From JAGVSR01 sp964589785 (lineage in GTDB: Bacteria; Pseudomonadota; Alphaproteobacteria; Rhizobiales; Hyphomicrobiaceae): a stretch of DNA of 64,000 bases. Positions 42,625-51,221 of the stretch are shown in pieces (the first letter of the stretch is position 1; each line of letters begins with the position of its first letter). The notes under the pieces were generated by a model that was given only the letters and a program-made list of their open reading frames with translations, was not told the DNA's origin and ran no database searches. Where the stretch lies: assembly GCA_964589785.1 (NCBI GenBank), contig CAZPUQ010000001.1:248001-312000 (forward strand), read 5' to 3'. Made by a program: the position numbers and the translations under genes.

Positions 42625-44418
42625 TCAGCGGCGCCCGAACAGGCGCTCGATGTCGGCGAGCCTGAGCTCGACATAGGTCGGACGGCCGTGATTGCATTGC
42701 CCCGAGTACGGCGTCGCTTCCATCTCGCGCAGCAGCGCGTTCATCTCTTCCGGCTGCAAACGCCGGCCCGCGCGCACGCTGCCGTGGCAGGCCATGCGCG
42801 AGCAAATCGCCTCGAGGCGGTCGCGCAGCGCAAAAGCCTGGTCCGCGGTGAGCACATCGGCGGCGAGATCCTTGACGAGACCTGTGACGTCCGTGTCGCC
42901 GAGGAGCGCCGGGATCTCGCGCACGGCCACTGCGCCCTGGCCGAACGGCTCCAGAACGAGACCCAGCTCGGAGAGCTCCGCCTCCCGCTCGACGAGCGCG
43001 CGTGCTTCCTCATCGGCTAGCTCGACGATGACGGGGATCAGCAGGCCCTGCCGCGCCACGCCGCCGTCGGCGAGCATCGCCTTCATGCGCTCGTAAACGA
43101 GGCGCTCGTGGGCGGCGTGCTGATCGACGATGACGACCGAGGTACGCGTCTGCGCGACGATATAGGTTTCGTGGAGCTGCGCCCGCGCCGCGCCAAGCGG
43201 GCGATCGAGGAGATCGGGCGTTACGGGCTCTGTGCCGGCGCGGGCGTCACCGCTCGGCATGTCGAAGCCGGCGAAGGGCGCCTGCATGGCCTCGGCCAGC
43301 CCGCGGGTCACAAAGGAGGTCGACGTTTGCGGTGCGCCGTATGCGGCGGCGCCTCGGGTCTCGGCCGCCGAGCGGGCGAGCGTTTGAAGCGTGAGGCCGC
43401 CCCCGCGCGCGCTCGCACGATGTCCGGCGCCTTCGAGCGCATGCTGGATGGCCCCGATCATCAGCGCGCGCACGCGGCCGCCGTCGCGGAAGCGGACCTC
43501 CGCCTTGGCCGGATGCACGTTCACGTCCACATCGGCTGGGTCGAGCGTCACGAAAAGCGCGAGCAGCGGATGGCGACCCTTGGGGATCAGATCGCCGTAA
43601 GCGGCGCGCACCGCCCCGACGAGGACCTTGTCGCGCACAGGACGTCCGTTGACGAACAGGAACTGCTGGCCCGCGTCGGGGCGATGCAGCGTCGGCAGGC
43701 CGGTGTAGCCGGCGATGCGAACGCCGTCCCGCTCTCCCGCGATCGCAAGCGCGTCGGCCATGAACTCGCGGCCCATGATGCGCCCGAGCCGCTGCAGCAG
43801 CCCTTCGGCAGAGGCCTCGCAGCGCGGCAGGCGAAGGCCGGCGCGTTCGCCGCTCGTGAGCGTGAAGCCAACGTCCGGGTGCGCCATCGCGAGCCGCTTG
43901 ACGACCTCCGACGTCGCCATGTTCTCGGCGCGCTCGGACTTCAGGAACTTGAGGCGCGCGGGAGTCGCGGAGAAGAGATCGCGCACCTCGACACGCGTCC
44001 CCGCATTGAGTGCCGCCGGTTTCAGACCTTGTCTCTCGCCGCGCGCAACGACGATCTCGAAGCCGTCGCGGCTTGCCGGCGGGCGCGACGCAATCGACAG
44101 CAGCGCAACGGAGCCGATGGAGGGCAGCGCCTCGCCGCGGAACCCCAGCGTGCGGATGTCGAAGAGATCGTCCTCGCGCAACTTGGAGGTGGCATGGCGC
44201 TCGACCGCGAGCAGCAGATCGTCCGGCGGCATGCCTGAGCCGTCGTCGGTGACGCGGATGAGCGAGAGCCCGCCGCCCGCCGTCACCACCTCGATCTCGC
44301 GCGCGCCCGCGTCGATCGCGTTCTCGACGAGCTCCTTCACGACGCTCGCCGGCCGTTCGATGACCTCGCCGGCGGCGATGCGGTTGATGGTGTCCGGGGC
44401 GAGCAGGCGAATGGCCAC
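42625..44418 (-). CDS. mutL: DNA mismatch repair protein MutL
   Basis: 597 residues from a GTG with GAGGAG upstream. The N-terminal GHKL ATPase motifs are intact: VENAIDAGA, VTDDGSGM, RTLGFRGEALPSI and later KGRHPLLALFVTLDP. The C-terminal dimerisation domain contains DQHAAHERLVYE, which fits the DQHA-x2-E-x4-E endonuclease motif, so this MutL probably nicks DNA itself, as expected in bacteria without MutH. pgi lies 103 bases upstream on the same strand. Confidence 0.97.
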   Translation of the reverse strand: MAIRLLAPDTINRIAAGEVIERPASVVKELVENAIDAGAREIEVVTAGGGLSLIRVTDDGSGMPPDDLLLAVERHATSKLREDDLFDIRTLGFRGEALPSIGSVALLSIASRPPASRDGFEIVVARGERQGLKPAALNAGTRVEVRDLFSATPARLKFLKSERAENMATSEVVKRLAMAHPDVGFTLTSGERAGLRLPRCEASAEGLLQRLGRIMGREFMADALAIAGERDGVRIAGYTGLPTLHRPDAGQQFLFVNGRPVRDKVLVGAVRAAYGDLIPKGRHPLLALFVTLDPADVDVNVHPAKAEVRFRDGGRVRALMIGAIQHALEGAGHRASARGGGLTLQTLARSAAETRGAAAYGAPQTSTSFVTRGLAEAMQAPFAGFDMPSGDARAGTEPVTPDLLDRPLGAARAQLHETYIVAQTRTSVVIVDQHAAHERLVYERMKAMLADGGVARQGLLIPVIVELADEEARALVEREAELSELGLVLEPFGQGAVAVREIPALLGDTDVTGLVKDLAADVLTADQAFALRDRLEAICSRMACHGSVRAGRRLQPEEMNALLREMEATPYSGQCNHGRPTYVELRLADIERLFGRR

Positions 44419-44521
44419 GGGCGAATCTCCTCGCCGTCCTGCTTAGCGCAAGAGGGGCGAGGGCGTCATCCGCGCCGTCTTGCGCCTCAACAGGCGCCGT
44501 GCTTGCCTCCAAGCGCCCGCC

Positions 44522-45862
44522 TCAGGCGCCAAGCCGCTGCCGGGTGAGGATCTTGGCGAGCTCGACGGCGGGCTGATCGAACGGATCGAGGTCCAGCAGC
44601 CGTCCGGCGACGATCGTCTCCAGCATGAAGTGCATGAGCAGGGCGCCGGCCGAGCGCTCGTCGAGCCGCGGCACGTCGAGCGTCCGAACGGCACGGCCGG
44701 CCTCCGTGAGCGCGGCAGCGACCGCGTGGCCCTGCGCCTCCACCACATCGCCGACCCGCTTGCCGGCCATGTAGCCGACGCCGGACAGCGCGGCCATGTC
44801 CTCGTCGATGCGCGGACCGGTACTGCCGGCCGCCACGCGGATGATCGTCAGCGCGATCTCGCGCGGGCCGTCCATGAAGAGCTGCAACTGGCTGTGCTGG
44901 TCGACGGGGCCGAGCGCGGGCACGGGCGTCGTTCCTTCGCCATCCTTGCCGAGGCTTTCGGCCCAGAGCTGGACGAACCAGTCGGCGAACTTTCCGAGCC
45001 GGTCGCTGTAGGGCATCAGAACGAGCGTGCGGATGCCCCGCTCCTTCGCGAGCGCGACCATCGCCGCGGCGCCGGCGGCGAACGGCACGTCTGCGGCCCG
45101 CGCTCCCGCCAGCACGGGCGCCAGCACGGCCTCGGCGCCGCGGCGGATCGCCCGCGGATCGAGGCCTTGCGCCATCGCCGGAATGAGGCCCACGTTGGTC
45201 AGGCAGGAGAAGCGGCCGCCGATGCCGGTGTGATGATCGAGCACGGGAATGCGGTGGCTCTCGAGCAGCGTGCGCAGCCCGTTCGCCTTGCTGGGCGCGG
45301 TCGGCTCCGTCACGCCGAGAAACAGCGACGGTATGCTATCGCCGAGGCCCGCGGCCTTCACGGCGGTAAGCGTCGCGATGGCCTGCGCCAGCGTCTCCGC
45401 GGTGCCGCCCGATTTCGAGGTGACGACGAAACGGGTGGACGCGAAGTCGGTGCTGGCAAGGACGGCGTCGAGCGTCGTGCCGTCGAGATTGTCGTAGAAG
45501 CGCAGTCGCGGTCGCGCTTGCGCCGGCGCGGCGGGCAGGCCCCATCCGCCGATCTGGGCGAGCGTCTGGCCGCCGAGGCCGGAGCCTCCCGTGCCGAAGA
45601 AGACGATCGTCTCCGCGCCCTGGGACAGGCGCGCAAGCGCGGCCTCGGCCGCTTCGATGTCGGCTGCTTCCTCGCTGATCCTCAAGAGCGGCAACGCGCC
45701 GGATGCGTAATCCCGGCGCAACTGTTCGAGCGCAGCCTCGGATTTTGCAAGCCAGGGCTCGAGCGCGGCGCGCGTCAGCCCGTGCGCTCCGATGGCTGCG
45801 TCGAGGCAGCCGGAGAGGTCGTGAACGTAGGCGGCGGGCGCGGACACGGGCTTGATCTCCAA
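44522..45862 (-). CDS. pgi: Glucose-6-phosphate isomerase
   Basis: 446 residues, shorter than the E. coli enzyme but typical of many alphaproteobacterial forms. It starts at a TTG. Interconverts glucose-6-phosphate and fructose-6-phosphate. Sugar-phosphate-binding and catalytic segments are VFFGTGGSGLGGQTL, VVTSKSGGTAETL, GGRFSCLTNVGLIPA and GPVDQHSQLQLFMDGP. Its product pool feeds nucleotide-sugar synthesis for the polysaccharide locus as well as glycolysis. It heads a leftward pair with mutL; the co-transcription is incidental as far as sequence shows. Confidence 0.94.
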   Translation of the reverse strand: MEIKPVSAPAAYVHDLSGCLDAAIGAHGLTRAALEPWLAKSEAALEQLRRDYASGALPLLRISEEAADIEAAEAALARLSQGAETIVFFGTGGSGLGGQTLAQIGGWGLPAAPAQARPRLRFYDNLDGTTLDAVLASTDFASTRFVVTSKSGGTAETLAQAIATLTAVKAAGLGDSIPSLFLGVTEPTAPSKANGLRTLLESHRIPVLDHHTGIGGRFSCLTNVGLIPAMAQGLDPRAIRRGAEAVLAPVLAGARAADVPFAAGAAAMVALAKERGIRTLVLMPYSDRLGKFADWFVQLWAESLGKDGEGTTPVPALGPVDQHSQLQLFMDGPREIALTIIRVAAGSTGPRIDEDMAALSGVGYMAGKRVGDVVEAQGHAVAAALTEAGRAVRTLDVPRLDERSAGALLMHFMLETIVAGRLLDLDPFDQPAVELAKILTRQRLGA

Positions 45863-45972
45863 AGCAGTTGACCAGAGCTGCGGTAGCCGGTTTCGCTTGA
45901 GCCGCCAAGGGCGCGAATGGGGCGCGGCCGGACCGGCTCCTGCTTAGGCTGGACCAGACTTCGGGTGACGGT

Positions 45973-46650
45973 TCAGGTCTTGCGCCGGGCCGCCTCGATG
46001 ATCCGCAGGACCTCCTCGGGCGGCGTATCGGCGGGCAGGCGGCGGAAATCCGCGCTGTGGCCGAGCGCCTGCTCCAGGCGGCGATGGAAGGCCGTGCGGT
46101 CGATCTCGATGGTGCCGAACTGCTTCAGGTGGTCGGTGACGAACTGTGTATCGAGCAGACGGAAGCCGCCGTGGATGAGGCGCGCGGCAAGATGGACGAG
46201 GGCGATCTTGGAGGCATCGCGCTCGTGCGAGAACATGCTCTCGCCGAAGAAGGCCCCGTCGAGCGCGACGCCGTAGAGCCCGCCGACGAGCCGATCATCG
46301 TTCCAGACCTCGACGGTATGGCAATGGCCGATGCGGAAGAGCTCGCGGTAGAGCGCGCGGATGCGGCCGTTGATCCAGGTCGAGTCCCGGCCCTCGCGGG
46401 AGCGGGCGCAGCCGTCGATGACGCCGTCGTAGTCGGTATCGATGCGCACGGTCAGCGGCGTCGTGCGGAGGGTGCGTTTCAGGCGCTTGGGGATATGGAC
46501 GGCATCGAGCGGCAGGACGCCGCGGTTCTGCGGCTCGATCCAGTGCAGCGCCGGGTCGTCGGCGCTCTCGGCCATGGGGAAGATGCCGCACGCATAGGCC
46601 TTCATGAGGACCTGCGGCGTGATTTCAATGATGATGTCGTCTCGCGACAT
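45973..46650 (-). CDS. aat: Leucyl/phenylalanyl-tRNA-protein transferase
   Basis: 225 residues. It adds Leu or Phe from tRNA to N-terminal Arg or Lys of proteins, creating a degradation signal in the bacterial N-end rule pathway. Characteristic segments: LMKAYACGIFPMAESADDP, WIEPQNRGVLPLD, TWINGRIRALYRELFRIGH and LVGGLYGVALDGAFFGESMF. It is the last gene of the leftward aroQ-accB-accC group, from which it is separated here by an FkbM methyltransferase. Confidence 0.96.
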   Translation of the reverse strand: MSRDDIIIEITPQVLMKAYACGIFPMAESADDPALHWIEPQNRGVLPLDAVHIPKRLKRTLRTTPLTVRIDTDYDGVIDGCARSREGRDSTWINGRIRALYRELFRIGHCHTVEVWNDDRLVGGLYGVALDGAFFGESMFSHERDASKIALVHLAARLIHGGFRLLDTQFVTDHLKQFGTIEIDRTAFHRRLEQALGHSADFRRLPADTPPEEVLRIIEAARRKT

Positions 46651-46757
46651 CGGCAGGGCTGCCCTCTGCTGCTCAGGTTTCGGCAGCTTAGCGGCACGAC
46701 GGAGAAAATGCGAGCCGGTCGGCTGCCTCGACTTTAGGCGAGGCCAATCCGTAGCCG

Positions 46758-47624
46758 TCAGGCATCAAGCACGAAGATGCCGTTATGTGAGAAGGAGCCG
46801 ACCGCTTTGTAGCCGGCCCCTTCGAGCGCCGACAGGAGGTCGTCGTTCCAGCTCGATACGCTGGCCTCCAGGATCACGGCCTTCGGGTAGAGCGAGCGCG
46901 GGGCGGACGCGAGGAACGGCATCAGGACTTTATCTTCGCAGCCCTCGACATCGATCTTGATCGCATCAATCCCGTCCATCCCGGCCTCGGCCACGATGGC
47001 GGAAAGCGTGCGCACCGGCACCTTCAGGACTGTCTTGCCGCCGCGCGCGTCGCGGTCAAGCATCAGCGACGAGCCGCCCATATTGGCTTCTTCCAGCGCG
47101 AATTCCATCTCGCCGTCCCGGTCCGCGACCGCCGACCGGACGATGCGCACGTTCTCCAACCCGTTGGCGGCGGCATTGAACGCGAGCCGCTTCAGGACGA
47201 TGGCGTTGGGGTCGATGGCGATGACCCGTGCCTCCGGCCCGGCGTTCTGCGCCACGAAGACGCTATAGGCGCCGACGTTGCAGCCGACGTCGAGGAAGGT
47301 GAACTTCGGATGGAGGCGCGACTTGAGAAACGCGAGCTCGACGGGGTCGAAGAACTGCGGCGTGACGATGAGGCGCTTCTCGCAGGCATTGTTGCCCGCA
47401 TGGAGACGCATGCGCTGACCGAGCACCTCCAGATCGAGCGGCCGCGACCGCATGCGCCGCATGGCGGAGCGGATGAAGGACGCCGTGCGCCGTCCGAGCC
47501 AGTTCGGACGCAGACGGTGTCCGAGCGCGATGAGACCAGCTTCGAGCGCGGTCGGCTGAAAGGTTCCGAACGGGGGATCCGCCTCTGCCACCGTGGCTGC
47601 CTCTCCGCGCGCGCGATCGCGCAC
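46758..47624 (-). CDS. FkbM-family SAM-dependent methyltransferase
   Basis: About 288 residues. The FkbM core is clear: FTFLDVGCNVGAYSVFVAQN (SAM motif), RVIAIDPNAIVLKRL, ENVRIVRSAVADRDGEMEFA, and DAIKIDVEGCEDKVLMPFL. FkbM proteins O-methylate sugars or secondary metabolites, often in polysaccharide loci. The start is uncertain: GTG 47624, just past the accC stop, or TTG 47639, which overlaps accC by 14 bases. It sits between accC and aat, which are normally adjacent, so it may have been inserted there. The acceptor is unknown. Confidence 0.9.
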   Translation of the reverse strand: MRDRARGEAATVAEADPPFGTFQPTALEAGLIALGHRLRPNWLGRRTASFIRSAMRRMRSRPLDLEVLGQRMRLHAGNNACEKRLIVTPQFFDPVELAFLKSRLHPKFTFLDVGCNVGAYSVFVAQNAGPEARVIAIDPNAIVLKRLAFNAAANGLENVRIVRSAVADRDGEMEFALEEANMGGSSLMLDRDARGGKTVLKVPVRTLSAIVAEAGMDGIDAIKIDVEGCEDKVLMPFLASAPRSLYPKAVILEASVSSWNDDLLSALEGAGYKAVGSFSHNGIFVLDA

Positions 47625-47625
47625 G

Positions 47626-48966
47626 TCAGTTCTTGCCAAGATACTTTTCGAGCCAGTGGATGTCGTACATGCCGTTCACGACGTCCGGGTGGCGCACGAG
47701 CTCGTGAAAGAGCGGGATCGTCGTCTCGATGCCGTCGATGACGAACTCGGAGAGCGCGCGCTTGAGGCGCATCATGCACTCGTTGCGCGTCTTGCCGTGC
47801 ACGATGAGCTTGCCGATCAGGCTGTCGTAGTAGGGCGGAATGCGATAGCCCTGGTAGGCGCCGCTGTCGACGCGGATGCCGAGCCCGCCCGGCGGATGCC
47901 AGTAGGTGATCTGTCCGGGCGACGGGCGGAAGGTGCGCGGGTTCTCGGCGTTGATGCGGCATTCGATGGCGTGGCCGGAGAGCACGATGTCCTCCTGGCG
48001 GAACGAGAGGCCGGCGCCGGAGGCCACCCGGATCTGCTCCAGCACCAGGTCGATGCCGGTGATCGCCTCCGTGACGGGATGCTCGACCTGGATGCGCGTG
48101 TTCATCTCGATGAAGTAGAACTCGCCGTCCTCGTAGAGGAACTCGACGGTGCCGGCGCCGCGATACTTGATCGTCTGCATCGCCTTGGCGACGGTCTCGC
48201 CGATGCGGGCGCGTGCCGCCGCGTTGATCGCGGGCGAGGGCGCCTCCTCGAACACCTTCTGGTGGCGGCGCTGCAGCGAGCAGTCGCGCTCGCCGAGATG
48301 CACCGCGTTGCCCTGCCCGTCGCCGAACACCTGGATCTCGATGTGGCGGGGCTTCGTCAGATACTTCTCGATGTAGACGCTGTCGTTACCGAACGCGGCC
48401 TTCGCCTCCGCGCGGGCGGTGGCGAACGCAACCGGCAGGTCGTCCGCGCCGTGGGCGACCTTCATGCCGCGCCCGCCGCCGCCGGCCGTGGCCTTGATGA
48501 GCACGGGAAATCCCATGCCCTTGGCGACCGTCATGGCCTCGGTCTCGGTCTTCACCGCGCCGTCGGAGCCCGGCACGACGGGAATGCCGAGCCGCTTGGC
48601 CGTCTCCTTGGCCTCGATCTTGTCGCCCATGGTCCGGATGTGCTCGGAGGTCGGGCCGATGAAGGTGATGTTGTGCTCCTCCAGGATCTCGGCGAAGCGC
48701 GCATTCTCCGACAGGAAGCCGTAGCCGGGATGGACGGCGTCCGCGCCGGTGATCTCGCAGGCCGCGAGCAGGCGCGGAATGTTGAGATAGCTGTCCGATG
48801 ATGTCGGCGGGCCGATGCAGACGCTCTCGTCCGCAAGCCTGACGTGCATGGCGTCGGCGTCGGCCGTGGAATGGACGGCGACGGTGGCGATGCCGAGCTC
48901 CTTGCACGCACGCTGGATGCGCAGTGCGATCTCGCCTCGGTTCGCGATCAGGACTTTGTCGAACAT
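47626..48966 (-). CDS. accC: Acetyl-CoA carboxylase, biotin carboxylase subunit
   Basis: 446 residues, the usual length. ATP-grasp enzyme that carboxylates biotin on AccB in the first step of fatty acid synthesis. Motifs include VLIANRGEIALRIQRACKEL, DAVHPGYGFLSENARFAE, the glycine-rich KATAGGGGRGMKV and the catalytic FIEMNTRIQVEHPVTE. It follows accB by 90 bases and they should be cotranscribed from the aroQ region. The C-terminus LEKYLGKN abuts or overlaps the FkbM gene. Confidence 0.98.
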   Translation of the reverse strand: MFDKVLIANRGEIALRIQRACKELGIATVAVHSTADADAMHVRLADESVCIGPPTSSDSYLNIPRLLAACEITGADAVHPGYGFLSENARFAEILEEHNITFIGPTSEHIRTMGDKIEAKETAKRLGIPVVPGSDGAVKTETEAMTVAKGMGFPVLIKATAGGGGRGMKVAHGADDLPVAFATARAEAKAAFGNDSVYIEKYLTKPRHIEIQVFGDGQGNAVHLGERDCSLQRRHQKVFEEAPSPAINAAARARIGETVAKAMQTIKYRGAGTVEFLYEDGEFYFIEMNTRIQVEHPVTEAITGIDLVLEQIRVASGAGLSFRQEDIVLSGHAIECRINAENPRTFRPSPGQITYWHPPGGLGIRVDSGAYQGYRIPPYYDSLIGKLIVHGKTRNECMMRLKRALSEFVIDGIETTIPLFHELVRHPDVVNGMYDIHWLEKYLGKN

Positions 48967-49056
48967 GTTCTATTGCGGCGGCTGACAACCGGCAGCCGGC
49001 GGTGAGGGCGCGCGTGCGATCCCGGCCCGCCGTTGCGTGGTCTGAGACGCCCTCCC

Positions 49057-49536
49057 TTATTCGATGACCGCGAGGACCTCGCCGAACTCGACCGGCTGTC
49101 CGTTCTCGAAGAAGATCGCCGTCACCGTGCCGGAGCGCGGCGCCGGGATCTGGTTCATGGTCTTCATGGCCTCGATGATGAGGAGCGTCTCCCCCTGCTG
49201 GACGCGGGTGCCGACCTCGATGAAGGGCGGGGCGGTGGGCTCGGGCGAGCGATAGGCGGTGCCGACCATGGGCGATTTCACGGCACCGGGATGCTTGGCG
49301 GGATCCCCGCTCGCTCCCCCCGCTGCGGCGGCCGCAGCGGCGGGCGCCGGCGCATGGACGGCGGGTCCGGCGGCCACATGCGAGGCCGTCACCGTGAGCG
49401 CGCGCGCGACGCGGACCTTGAGCCCGTCCTTCTCGATCTCGATCTCGGAAAGCCCCGTCTCGTTCAGAAGCTCCGCCAGATCGCGGATGATCTTCTGCTC
49501 GGGGCTCTGATCCACACCCTTGTCCTTGCCGGTCAT
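49057..49536 (-). CDS. accB: Acetyl-CoA carboxylase, biotin carboxyl carrier protein
   Basis: 159 residues from the ATG at 49536. An N-terminal helix (IIRDLAELLNETGLSEIEIE), an Ala/Pro-rich flexible linker and a C-terminal biotinyl domain with the biotinylated Lys in IEAMKTMNQIPAP. It carries carboxybiotin between AccC and the carboxyltransferase. An in-frame GTG at 49623 overlaps the aroQ stop (GTGA) and would add 29 Lys/Arg-rich residues; family members normally lack these, so I chose the internal ATG, but the longer form cannot be excluded. Confidence 0.94.
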   Translation of the reverse strand: MTGKDKGVDQSPEQKIIRDLAELLNETGLSEIEIEKDGLKVRVARALTVTASHVAAGPAVHAPAPAAAAAAAGGASGDPAKHPGAVKSPMVGTAYRSPEPTAPPFIEVGTRVQQGETLLIIEAMKTMNQIPAPRSGTVTAIFFENGQPVEFGEVLAVIE

Positions 49537-49619
49537 GGTCCGTTTCACCTTCTTAGGCCGCGGCTTGGCTGGCCGCGAAATCTTCTTCGTCGTGGTCTTG
49601 GTCTTGTGGCGCTTCGTCG

Positions 49620-50072
49620 TCACGCGGCTGACTTCTTGTCCAGGATGGCGCGTACCGCCTCCAGCGCCAGCTCGTATCCCTTCGCCCCGAGCCCGCAGAT
49701 GACGCCGGTGGCTGCGAGCGAGACGTAGGAGTGCTGGCGGAAGCTGTCGCGGCGAAAGATATTGGAGAGATGCACCTCGATGACCGGCAGGGCGGAGGCC
49801 TGCAGCGCATCGAGCAGCGCGACCGACGTATGCGTGAGGCCGGCGGCATTGACGATGAGGGCCGAGGCGGCCGTGCGCGCCTCCTGCACCCAGCCGATCA
49901 GCTCGCTCTCGCCGTTCGTCTGGCGAAAGTCTATCTCAAGCCCGAGGGCCTGCGAACGCTTGCGCGCGAGCGCTTCAATGTCGCCCAGCGTGTCGCGGCC
50001 GTAGATCTCCGGCTCGCGCGTGCCGAGCAGGTTGAGATTGGGCCCGTTGAGGATGAAAACCGGCTTTGCCAT
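49620..50072 (-). CDS. aroQ: 3-dehydroquinate dehydratase, type II
   Basis: 150 residues from the ATG at 50072. It dehydrates 3-dehydroquinate in the shikimate pathway. Conserved: FILNGPNLNLLGTREPEIYG with the catalytic Tyr, RQTNGESELIGW, LIVNAAGLTHTSVALLDAL and IEVHLSNIFRRDSFR with the catalytic His. It precedes accB on the same strand; the aroQ-accB-accC order is standard in alphaproteobacteria. An upstream in-frame ATG at 50114 would add 14 nonconserved residues. Confidence 0.97.
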   Translation of the reverse strand: MAKPVFILNGPNLNLLGTREPEIYGRDTLGDIEALARKRSQALGLEIDFRQTNGESELIGWVQEARTAASALIVNAAGLTHTSVALLDALQASALPVIEVHLSNIFRRDSFRQHSYVSLAATGVICGLGAKGYELALEAVRAILDKKSAA

Positions 50073-50295
50073 GTTGCCGAGAGCTGAAAGTCCGAGAGTA
50101 TTGACGGAACGCACGGGCGGCGACTGCCGGCCGCCGGGTTCACCCCTGGCAGGCCACCGCCTCTCCCGTACAACCCGGCGGTCTAGCAGCTTTCCCAGGG
50201 TGACGAAAGTGCAGGACCGCCGCGCGAGGCGACAGACCGGTGGGAAAATGGCATGGCCCGCCAGAAGTTTGGGCGGGGCCGGCTGAGGACGGGCT

Positions 50296-51150
50296 TCAGC
50301 AGTAGGAGCAACCCGACTGGCGCAGCGCAGCGACCTTGGCTGTGAGCTGATCGAGGAGATCCTCGGGCGCGCCGCCGATGCCTTCGTTGCCGACGAGGAA
50401 ATGCGGCGTGCCGGAGATGTTCATCTTGCGGGCCAGCGCCTCGACCCGGGCGAGCTCCGCCTTGACGGCCTCCGACTCCTTGTCCGCCTTCAGCTTCTCG
50501 ATATCCAGGCCGAGCTTGCTCGCGGCCTCGAGCGCAAAGGCCTCCGTGACACGGCCCTTGTTCTCGATCATCGCCCGATGCATCTCCCAATACTTGCCCT
50601 GCATGCGGGCGGCGAGCGCGATCTTGGCGGCCTCCTCCGAATCCTTGCTCAGGATCGGGAACTCCTTGAAGACCACGCGCACGTTTGGGTCCTTCTCGAT
50701 GAGCTCGAGAATGTTGTGGAACCCGCGCTTGCAGTAGCCGCAGTTGTAATCGAAGAACTCGACGACCGTGATATCGCCATCGGGATTGCCGGCAACGGGC
50801 GCGTCGGGATGGCGGTAGAGCTCCTCGGCGTTTTCCGCGACGAGCTTTTTGGTGCGCTCGGCCTCCTCCTTCGCCATCTTCACTTCGAGCGCGCCCTGCA
50901 CCTCGATGAGCACCTCGGGATTCTGCAACAGGTAGTCCTTCACGACCTGCTCGATGCCGCGCTTCTGCGGGTCGCTGAACATCGACGTGTCGGCGGCCGG
51001 CCCGCCGGCGCTGACATCGTGTCGTAGGCCGGGGCCGGCAAGGAGGAACGCCGCGGCGAGCGCTAGCGCCACCGGGATCGCGAGGAGGACGCGATTGAGC
51101 TGTCCGGGCTTGCGGGAGCCCTCGGGGGAATGGGGCGGGGTCTGGGTCAT
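50296..51150 (-). CDS. DsbA-family thiol oxidoreductase
   Basis: 284 residues from the ATG at 51150. One N-terminal hydrophobic segment (RVLLAIPVALALAAAFLLAG) exports or anchors it in the periplasm. A helical N-terminal extension (about 60-115) precedes the thioredoxin-fold domain with the active site FFDYNCGYCKRGF (CxxC) and the cis-Pro loop ISGTPHFLVG. This arrangement resembles Com1/ScsC-like DsbA proteins that often form oligomers through the extension. The C-terminus ends in two further cysteines (SGCSYC), which is unusual. It lies 71 bases after the M48 protease gene on the same strand. Confidence 0.92.
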   Translation of the reverse strand: MTQTPPHSPEGSRKPGQLNRVLLAIPVALALAAAFLLAGPGLRHDVSAGGPAADTSMFSDPQKRGIEQVVKDYLLQNPEVLIEVQGALEVKMAKEEAERTKKLVAENAEELYRHPDAPVAGNPDGDITVVEFFDYNCGYCKRGFHNILELIEKDPNVRVVFKEFPILSKDSEEAAKIALAARMQGKYWEMHRAMIENKGRVTEAFALEAASKLGLDIEKLKADKESEAVKAELARVEALARKMNISGTPHFLVGNEGIGGAPEDLLDQLTAKVAALRQSGCSYC

Positions 51151-51221
51151 GGCTTGTCTCTCGCGATCGCGTTCGGATTTGTCTCGTTGTCGGGGCTTGC
51201 CTCGCGCGCGCCGTGTCCGGG

